NCBI RefSeq assembly: GCF_022539505.1
Contig: NC_061508.1
Span: 262,886,736 to 262,950,735, forward strand
Length of the DNA stretch: 64,000 nt
Direction: 5' to 3'
From: Lolium rigidum
Taxonomy: Eukaryota > Streptophyta > Magnoliopsida > Poales > Poaceae
The translations under genes and the position numbers were made by a program. The notes beneath the pieces are model-generated. The model was given only the letters and a program-made list of their open reading frames with translations, had not been told where the DNA came from and did not search any database. Shown here piece by piece: positions 56,955 to 64,000 of this stretch (positions are counted from its first letter, which is position 1; each line of letters begins with the position of its first letter).

Positions 56955-58509
56955 TTATTGATGATACTCACATGTTTTATACACATTATATGTCATTATT
57001 ATGCATTTTCCGGCACTAACCTATTGACGAGATGCCGAAGAGCCAGTTGTTGTTTTCTGCTGTTTTTGGTTTCAGAAATCCTAGTAAGGAAATATTATCG
57101 GAATTGGACGAAATCAACGCCCAGGGGCCTATTTTTCCACGAAGCTTCCAGAAGTCCGAAGAGGAAACGAAGTGGGGCCACGGGGCGCCGCCACACTAGG
57201 GCGGCGCGGCCTAGAGGGGGCCCGCGCGGCCCTAGCGTGTGGGGCCCCCGTGACGCCTCCTGACCTGCCCTTCCGCCTACTTAAAGCCTTCGTTGCGAAA
57301 CCCCCAGTACCGAGAGCCACGATACGGAAAACCTTCCAGAGACGCCGCCGCCGCCAATCCCATCTCGGGGGATTCAGGAGATCGCCTCCGGCACCCTGCC
57401 GGAGAGGGGAATCATCTCCCGGAGGTCTCTTCATCGCCATGATCGCCTCCGGATCGATGTGTGAGTAGTCCACCCCTGGACTATGGGTCCATAGCGGTAG
57501 CTAGATGGTTGTCTTCTCCTCATTGTGCTATCATGTTAGATCTTGTGAGCTGCCTATCATGATCAAGATCATCTATTTGTAATGCTACATGTTGTGTTTG
57601 TTGGGATCCGATGAATATTGAATACTATGTCAAGTTGATTATCAATCTATCATATATGTTATTTATGTTCTTGCATGCTCTCCATTGCTAGTAGAGGCTC
57701 TGGCCAAGTTGATACTTGTGACTCCAAGAGGGGGTATTTATGCTCGATAGTGGGTTCATGCCTCCACTAAATCTGGGACAGTGACAGAAAGTTCTAAGGT
57801 TATGGATGTGATGTTGCCACTAGGGATAAAACATCGATGCTTTGTCTAAGGATATTTGTGTTGATTACATTACGCACCATACTTAATGCAATTGTCTGTT
57901 GTTTGCAACTTAATACTGGGAGGGGTTCGGATGATAACCTCGAAGGTGGACTTTTTAGGCATAGATGCATGTCTGGATAGCGGTCTATGTACTTTGTCGT
58001 AATGCCCCGATTAAATCTCATAGTACTCATCATGATATATGTATGTGCATTGTTATGCCTTCTTTATTTGTTAATTGCCCAAGCTGTAATTTGTTCACCC
58101 AACATCTGTTTATCCTATGGGAGAGACACCACTAGTGAGCTGTGGACCCCGGTCCTATTCTTTACATCTGAAATACAATCTACTCGCAATTGTTCTTTAC
58201 TTGTTCTTCGCAAACAATCATCATCATCCACACTATACATCTAATCCTTTGTTTACAGCAAGCCGGTGAGATTGACAACCTCACTGTTACGTTGGGGCAA
58301 AGTACTTTGATTGTGTTGTGCAGGTTCCACGTTGGCGCCGGAATCCCTGGTGTTGCGCCGCACTACACTCCACCACCATCAACCTTCAACGTGCTTCTTG
58401 ACTCCTACTGGTTCGATAAACCTTGGTTTCTTACTGAGGGAAACTTGCTGCTGTGCGCATCACACCTTCCTGTTGGGGTTCCCAACGGACGTGTCAACTA
58501 CACGCATCA
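56955..58509 (+). repeat. 3' LTR of S2, first 46 bases deleted
   Basis: Aligns with the 5' LTR from position 50342 onward (TTATTGATGATACTCAC). The TGATACGTC start and the polypurine junction are missing. It ends ACACGCATCA at 58509. Confidence 0.88.
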
Positions 58510-58514
58510 CATCA

Positions 58515-58945
58515 CGATGAAAACCAGAGCCGAGCGAGAAACGGCGGTGACGCGCGCTGGGATCTCGCCGGTGGCGATGCGGGCAAAGATCTTGCAGGCT
58601 ACGTGCGTGAGGGACGGAGCGGCAGCTCACCGGCGTGGTGAAGCTCATAGGATATGGAGAATTTGGGGAACGGGTGTAGGACAGAAGAGATAAGGCAGCG
58701 TGGTGGGTCCCCCCACCCATCGCTGTCTCACAACGCGGGTGGACGCGTGGCACGTGCATAGAGAGCGATGGAAACCATCCGATGACGCGGCATCCGGAGG
58801 CACCACGTGACGCAACTTCCGATGCAGCCTGCTTGCAACACCACCGATGTCCCTAAGTAGCACATTCGCTCCTCGCCAGCAGCCTGCTTGCAGCACCACC
58901 GCTCCTCTCAGGCAGCCGGCTTGCAGCATCGCCGCTCGTCGCCGG
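58515..58945. repeat. GC-rich part of CACTA 2 with CTTGCAGCACCACC repeats
   Basis: After the S2 duplication the host resumes. At 58826-58940 a unit GCAGCCTGCTTGCAGCACCA with variants occurs three times. The same style of TTGCAGC repetition is at 49880-50090, supporting continuity across S2. No intact gene. Confidence 0.5.
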
Positions 58946-59331
58946 TGACATAGGCATCCCAAATGGGCCTGCCTAATATAGTACCCGGGGTTTATTGAAG
59001 GCCCACTACCCGAAGAATAAGAAGACTCGACAGCCCAAGATGTATTTAAGGAAAAGATAGAGTTGTAATAGGAAGTGTTATTTGTAAATGCGGCGGGATG
59101 AGTTAGAAACCGTCCCGGACTACGTAATCCTTGTATAGCACGAATCCCTCGGCTCCACCTATATAAAGGGGGGTCGAGGGACGAAAGATCATCGAATCAT
59201 TGTACTGCAAACCCTAGTTTTCATATTCGTCGAGTACTTTTCGGCTGAAACCTTCGAGATCTACTTGCCCTCTACTTCTAACTAAACCCTAGCCTATAAT
59301 CCATAGGCATTGACAAGTTAATCCCTTGTCA
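58946..59331 (+). repeat. 5' LTR of Tat-like element
   Basis: 386 bases, TGACATAGGCATCCC to CCCTTGTCA, with TATATAAAG at 59160-59168 and primer site TGGCGCCGTCTGTGGGA at 59334-59350. It has the same length as the LTR at 24042-24427. Confidence 0.9.
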
Positions 59332-59376
59332 ATTGGCGCCGTCTGTGGGAATTAGAGGCGTAAGGATCCGATCTCG

Positions 59377-61320
59377 ATGGCACGTTCAAGATCTTCGACA
59401 TCGTCAACCGGGAGCAACACTATGGATCGAGGTAAACGGATCGCTACTGGTCCTGTTGATTTTGTTCCTCACCCACCCTCCCGTTTGGATGCATATGCGT
59501 ATGCGGCGGAGCCCTTGGAGATGACGTTCGGAAGGTTCCACTTTCGCGTCAAGAAAGAAGGATCGTATCGTGTCGAAATTCCGATTTCGTCGGGATCGTC
59601 GGCGGTCGATTCTGAATTTTCAAGCTATGCATCATCAAGCGAGTCAGAAGAAGAAACTTCGGCAACACGCTACGTCGGCACCGAGCAAGAGAGAAACTCG
59701 CCAAGATCTTCGGCAACGCATCGTGCGGGTCATCTGCGGACTCATATATAAGCGATGGCTCAAGCGATGTCGACGATTACGACTTCGTCGACAAATCTCT
59801 CACGGTGGGCAAGGTCTTCATCAATCTCAACAATGATGTCACCGAACCCAACATAGATCTGAGTACAAAATATCATCAGATTTATGCTATCGAAGATCAA
59901 GAGGAAACATCGGAGGCTTTCGATCAATTGGGAAATCCTTTTGTCGATCCCTCAGATCTAAGGAGAGGTATGGGCACTAAATATGTCGGGCCCACACCAC
60001 GCGTCAGAGTCCAACTTCCACGAGGCAGCACTGGGATAGAGCGGCAAAAGCCATAGATGGTTCGAGAACCAATGACGACAACGGCTACAGCTCAAGAGCT
60101 GCAAGCTTATCAATATATGCTCGCACGAACTGCCGAGAAATAGAAAAACAGACGGCTGAGCTAAACGGGAGAAAGGAGGCAGCTTACGCATCCGGCGGGG
60201 AGAAGGGCAGATCTAAGTGGACAATCTAGAGTTTCGGGTGATAGCCACGGGGAGGCTCGGAACGAGAGGAAGATCAAGGCTACAACACATACCCGAAGCG
60301 AGACGAGAGTACTTGGTTCAAAACCTCGACATGTCCTTTATGTCGATAGATACAAGAGGAAATATTATCCCTAGGACACCGGAAAGCTGGGTATATGGCG
60401 ACACAAGCTTACATCCTCGCATCCAAGCCACCCCCGGGAGATCCAAGGGAAACATTATACAACATGGCATTGGCAGGAGTTGGAGCTATGGGGACGGCGT
60501 TCGTAGCAACGCCTCCCGAAGGAGCGGCAAGGCAAAATAGTCCACGACCTGCGGCGGTAACGGCGGCAGCTCCGGAAGGACCAAGTGGAGCAAGAGACAC
60601 GGGAGTACAAGCAAGGGTCGACGAGCAAGGCAAAGCAGAAGAGATCATCGGCGGTCCCGGAGCTTAATGACGAGGATATGTGTGGTCTACCTTGTTTCAC
60701 GAGAAGAGTCCGAAAAACTCGAGTCCCCTCAGGATTCAAGTTACCCGATCACTTCAAAAAGTTCGACGGCCTGCAAGACCCGGAGGACTGGCTAATCGAT
60801 TACCTCGAGACGGTAAAGCTAACTGGAGGAACTAGAGCAACAGCCATGCAAAGTATTCAGGTGCACCTAAGTGGAGCCGCACGATCTTGGATCAAAAAAC
60901 TTCCGCCGGGATCCATCGGCAAGTTGGGAAAGTTTCGAGGACGTTTTCGTCAAAAACTTCAGATCCACATGCAAAAAGCCTGCATCGTTGGAAGAGGCTG
61001 AGGGCGTGTCGACAAAAGCCGGATGAGTCAATGAGAAAATACATCCAAAGGTGGAACATCATAAAAAACTCGGCGAGAAAATATATCGACGAGAGAGCAA
61101 TAGATGCGTTTGTCGCGGGAATCGGGCGCGGAGATTTTGTCGAGGACTTGGGAAGGACCAATCCAAAAACGGTATCCGCGTTGATGGAGATAGCAAATAG
61201 ATGGGCAGACGGAGAAGACGCTGTCCACAATAAACGACACGGGTCGCCGAGAGGAGGACCGTAGTCGAAATTATCGAGACGAGGCGACGATTTCCTCGGC
61301 GGTATCCGAATTCTGACGCC
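59377..61320 (+). pseudogene. gag: gag of Tat-like element, broken
   Basis: The N-terminal part starts at 59377 (MARSRSSTSSTGSN) and continues across shifts at about 59750 into DYDFVDKSLTVGKVFINL. Stops interrupt 60050-60600. The capsid-type domain begins at about 60690: VPSGFKLPDHFKKFDGLQDP, SIQVHLSGAARSWIKKLPPG. After a shift near 60980 comes DESMRKYIQRWNIIKNSARK and DAFVAGIGRGDFVEDLGR, typical of retrotransposon gag domains. At least four frameshifts or stops. Confidence 0.8.
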
Positions 61321-61439
61321 CCGGGGCAAATTTCGGCGGGATTTCGGTCAAATACGGGAGCAAGCAACGAGAGATGATTATCGGAGAAGCAATGAGCAGC
61401 GAGGCGATAATAGGGACGACTCCGTAACGAGGCAAAATA

Positions 61440-62410
61440 GTGGGCCAAGGTTTCCACGACCTTTTATGTCTCCCGAAGAAATGCTTGAACGGACCGTGCC
61501 GGATGCATTTTTCCTCGATAGCAATGGGAAAAGACGGTCGGGACACCTGCGGAAAGATTGTCGAAATTTCCAAGCAATGTTCGGATGTGCAGAAACGCTC
61601 ACGCACGAGCAGCACGAGAGAAACCCTCGGGAGCCTAGGAGCGAAATTCATCTACCGCCACCTCCCGCGATTACGAGAAGGCAATCAACACCAGCTCGGA
61701 ATAGCGGCGGCACCGGCACCACCACCCTATGTTGATCCTAACTCCAACGGAGCGGTGTCGATGATTCGAAGGGAAGGCCATCCAATAGAGCTCAAAAAGT
61801 AATCTCGCGACAGGTGTTCATGGCGGAGAAAATGCCTCCACCAACGGTTGAGTACCTCAATTGGTCGGGACAAGACATCGGCTTCACCATAGCGGACCAC
61901 CCGCGGCAAGTTCCTCGACCGGGGCGGTCGGCACTCATTACGCCGGCGGTTATCGCGGGATTTGACGTTTCTCGAGTATTCATAGATGGTGGCAGCAGCT
62001 TAAACCTCATGTATGCGGATACATTGAGGAAGATGAACATATCCTTAGCAAACCTGAAGCCAACGGACACAAGGTTCCACGGCATCACACCGGAGAAACC
62101 AAGTTACCCATTGGGGAAGATCAACCTCGACGTTCGGTTTGGAACCGAGAAAATTATAGAATCGAGAAGCTGGAGTTTGAAGTCGTGGATTTCCCATCGC
62201 GGTACCACGCTTTGTTGGGACGACCAGCATACGCTAGATTTATGGCAGTACCACACTATACATACCTGTTATGGAGATTGCACTGGACCCAAGGGACCAA
62301 TCACGGTCAAAGGGAGTTTTGCTTTAGGCGATAAGTGCGACAAGGATTTCCATCGATTGTCGAAACCTTCGGGATGCAAGCGGAATACTTGGCGTCGAAG
62401 AGCATGACTG
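61440..62410 (+). pseudogene. pol: protease region of Tat-like element
   Basis: The segment 61466-61640, with HLRKDCRNFQAMFG, is probably the zinc-knuckle remnant at the gag/pol junction. From 61814 the frame reads ISHRG-preceding SRVFIDGGSSLNLMYADTLR, where D-G-G-S-S is the form of the retropepsin active site usual in Tat-lineage elements. A stop at 62407 and shifts near 62160 and 62335 break the frame. Confidence 0.75.
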
Positions 62411-62614
62411 ATTACGACGTGCTTGCCGGACGTCGGAAGGCCAAACAAGGAATCAACTTTCAACACGAGAGAAAAATTCTAAGGAGGTGCGGATTCACCC
62501 GACGGATCCAAAAAAGACGACATCCATTGCAAACAACATGGATATCGCATAGGAAACGCGCTCGTCGAGTTCCTCCGTGAGAGCTGGAAAATCTTCGCAT
62601 GGTGTCCAGCTGAC

Positions 62615-63480
62615 ATGCCGGGAGTACCCGGGGAACTTGCCGAGCACCACCTAAATTTGGATCCAACGGCGAAACCAATCAGACAACCTTTGCGGCGCTT
62701 TTCAGAACCAAACCGCAAATCCATGCTATCAGAAATAAATCGACTAGAGGAAGCTGGTTTTATCGAGAGAGATATCTACGAAGCCACATGGGTAGCTAAC
62801 CCGGTGATGGTGCCAAAGAAAAACACGACAGTCCTTCGCATGTGCGTCGACTTCACGTGTCTCAACAAACATTGCCCTAAGGATCACTTTCCCCTCCCAA
62901 GGATCGATCAAATTATCGACTCCACGGCAGGTTGTGAACGTCTTTCCTTTTTGGATGCATACTCTGGTTATAACCAGATCAGACTAAAGGAAGATGATGA
63001 AGCCAAGACAGCGTTTATTACACCTTACGGCGTGTTTTGCTACAAGACAATGCCCTTCGGTCTAAAAAATGCGGGAGCAACATATCGAGAGGATGATGCG
63101 AAGTGTTTAGCAACACAGATTGGGAAAAACGTGCAAGTATACATCGATGATGTCGTCATAACATCAAAAAAGGGGGCAACGCTGATCGAGGATCTCAAAG
63201 AAACTTTTGACAACCTCGACAAATTCTGCCTCAAGGCTGAACCCGACGAAGTGTTCTTTTGGGGTCCCGGCGGGAGAACTTACGGGATTTCTAGTTTCAG
63301 CAAGAGGGATTGAAGCAAATCCCGACAAAATACAAGCCATAGTAACAATGAGGAAGCCAACGAAGTTGAAAGAAATACGGCGACTAGCTGGGCGAGTCGC
63401 GGCTACGAGCGGATTCGTCGCCGAGGTTAGGAGAAAAAGCACTACCATTTTATGCGGCGATAAAGCAAGGAGATAAATTC
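62615..63480 (+). pseudogene. pol: reverse transcriptase of Tat-like element
   Basis: Conserved blocks in order: EEAGFIERDIYEATWVANPV, VLRMCVDFTCLNKHCPKDHF-PLPRIDQ-type palm entry, LSFLDAYSGYNQIRLKEDDE with the first catalytic Asp, MPFGLKNAGATY, and QVYIDDVVITSKK with the catalytic YIDD. All three metal-binding Asp residues are kept. The motif after GATY is altered (REDDAK instead of a QR-type motif), and a frameshift near 63280 moves the thumb region (ANPDKIQAIVTMRKP) to another frame. Synthesises cDNA in active relatives; this copy is broken. Confidence 0.85.
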
Positions 63481-63970
63481 CGGTGGAACGAAGAAGGCTG
63501 ATCGAGCTTTCGAAGATCTAAAGCGAAAAATATCGACACCACCAATCTTAGTGGCTCCTAAGGAAAAGGAACCTCTCTGCTGTATATTGCAGCCACGCCC
63601 CAAGTGGTTAGCACGGTGTTAGTTGTCGAAAGAGAAGAAGAAGGGAAAATCCATGGAGTGCGGCGACCGGTATACTTCGTGAGCGAAGTCTTGTCGCCCT
63701 CGAAACAGAGGTACCCTCGGTACCAAAAGCTAGCATATGGAGTGTTCACGACGGCACGAAAATTGCGCCACTATTTTTCGGCACACCCGATCATAGTGGT
63801 CAATGAAGCTCCTTTGTCAAATATCTTGAACAACCCGGAAGCTACGGGTCGTGTCTCCCTTTGGGGAATAGAACTTTCCCCTCGGGACATCACGTATGAA
63901 AAAGAAAAGCAATAAAGTCGCAAATACTACCGGACTTCATCGCGAGTGGATGGAGTTGCAAAATACTGAG
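63481..63970 (+). pseudogene. pol: RNase H region of Tat-like element
   Basis: The frame 63604-63915 reads GVRRPVYFVSEVLSPSKQRY, QKLAYGVFTTARKLRHYFSA and RVSLWGIELSPRDITYE, the block order of the RT-linked RNase H in Ty3/Gypsy. A stop at 63915 follows, and the preceding linker is frameshifted. In Tat elements a second, archaeal-type RNase H and integrase would follow outside the window. Confidence 0.75.
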
Positions 63971-64000
63971 GACCCCAGATTTATCGAGAACCTGGACCAT

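Larger units (their letters stand above)
50296..58509 (+). mobile_element. S2: Sabrina-like non-autonomous Gypsy element
   Basis: Target-site duplication CATCA at 50291-50295 and 58510-58514. The element has a 5' LTR, a perfect tRNA-Asp primer site, a gag-like frame and a non-coding 3' region. The 3' LTR has lost its first 46 bases together with the end of the polypurine tract. A W-type solo LTR is inserted at 52816-54328. There is no pol. Confidence 0.9.
48382..58945 (-). mobile_element. CACTA 2: left end and interior, interrupted by S2
   Basis: A CACTA terminus CACTACAGGAAATCGG starts at 48382. It is followed by about 500 bases of non-coding subterminal sequence with repeated CCACGA, TTGCAACAAA and GTTGCCTTA motifs. 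A coding region on the minus strand lies at 49188-50290. S2 interrupts it, and similar GC-rich sequence resumes at 58515. A Tat-like element then cuts it at 58946. The right terminus is outside the window. The assignment of the coding part to this CACTA is by position only. Confidence 0.55.
58946..64000 (+). mobile_element. Tat-like Gypsy element, 5' part to window end
   Basis: 5' LTR, primer site, gag, protease, reverse transcriptase and RNase H appear in the order usual for Ty3/Gypsy. Integrase and the 3' LTR lie beyond the window. Many frameshifts and stops show that this copy is dead. The left flank GCCGG (58941-58945) would be its TSD. Confidence 0.88.

Overview
This window is repeat-rich intergenic DNA of a large plant genome. 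The element types point to a Pooideae grass: Sabrina/WHAM-like Gypsy LTRs (TGATACGTC...ATCA), an Angela-like Copia LTR (TGTTGGAGATATGCCC), Jorge-like CACTA ends (CACTAGTA plus TTTAGTC subterminal motifs) and Stowaway MITEs. I cannot tell Triticeae from Poeae, and family names are from memory, so treat them as approximate. I see no convincing host gene, rRNA, tRNA or CRISPR array. Nearly all long reading frames belong to transposable elements or are shadows in LTRs.

Left block (1-7216): a fragment of a minus-strand Angela-like LTR is interrupted by a plus-strand non-autonomous Gypsy element (W1), which carries an intact 455-codon reading frame of unknown function. W1 runs into a run of exactly 100 N (7217-7316), a placeholder for a gap of unknown size.

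Middle-left block (7317-24427), all nested: a Jorge-like CACTA was hit by a Tat-like Gypsy element (3' end kept, 22862-24427). That was hit by an Athila-like Gypsy element A (18978-22861; gag and protease kept), and A was hit by a Tat/Retand-like element T (7317-18977). T has decayed gag, no pol and an antisense acidic reading frame. T was hit inside gag by a Sabrina-like element S1 (11015-17727, TSD CTTGA). The left halves of A, the Tat-like element and the CACTA are absent, so they must lie in the N gap or outside the window.

Middle-right block (24428-39979): Jorge-like CACTA remains (Transposase_24-type and TNP2-type gene fragments) hold an Angela-like solo LTR (TSD GAGTA). That holds a W-type element W2 (TSD AGGAG), whose 5' LTR holds a young 1.9 kb non-autonomous Copia element (TSD TTGTA). 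Every junction in this stack can be read from its target-site duplication.

39980-48381 is older sequence with MITEs, a CACTA-like relic, a candidate 3.5 kb LTR-like unit (44061-47544) and a GC-rich repeat. A second CACTA starts at 48382. It is interrupted by a Sabrina-like element S2 (50296-58509, TSD CATCA), which itself carries a W-type solo LTR (TSD ATGTT). From 58946 to the window end is the 5' part of a decayed Tat-like element with LTR, PBS, gag, protease, reverse transcriptase and RNase H.

Functionally the window is a layered insertion record. W1, W2, S1, S2 and A share LTR termini and a tRNA-Asp-type primer site, but W and S elements lack pol. They look like non-autonomous passengers of an A-type partner.
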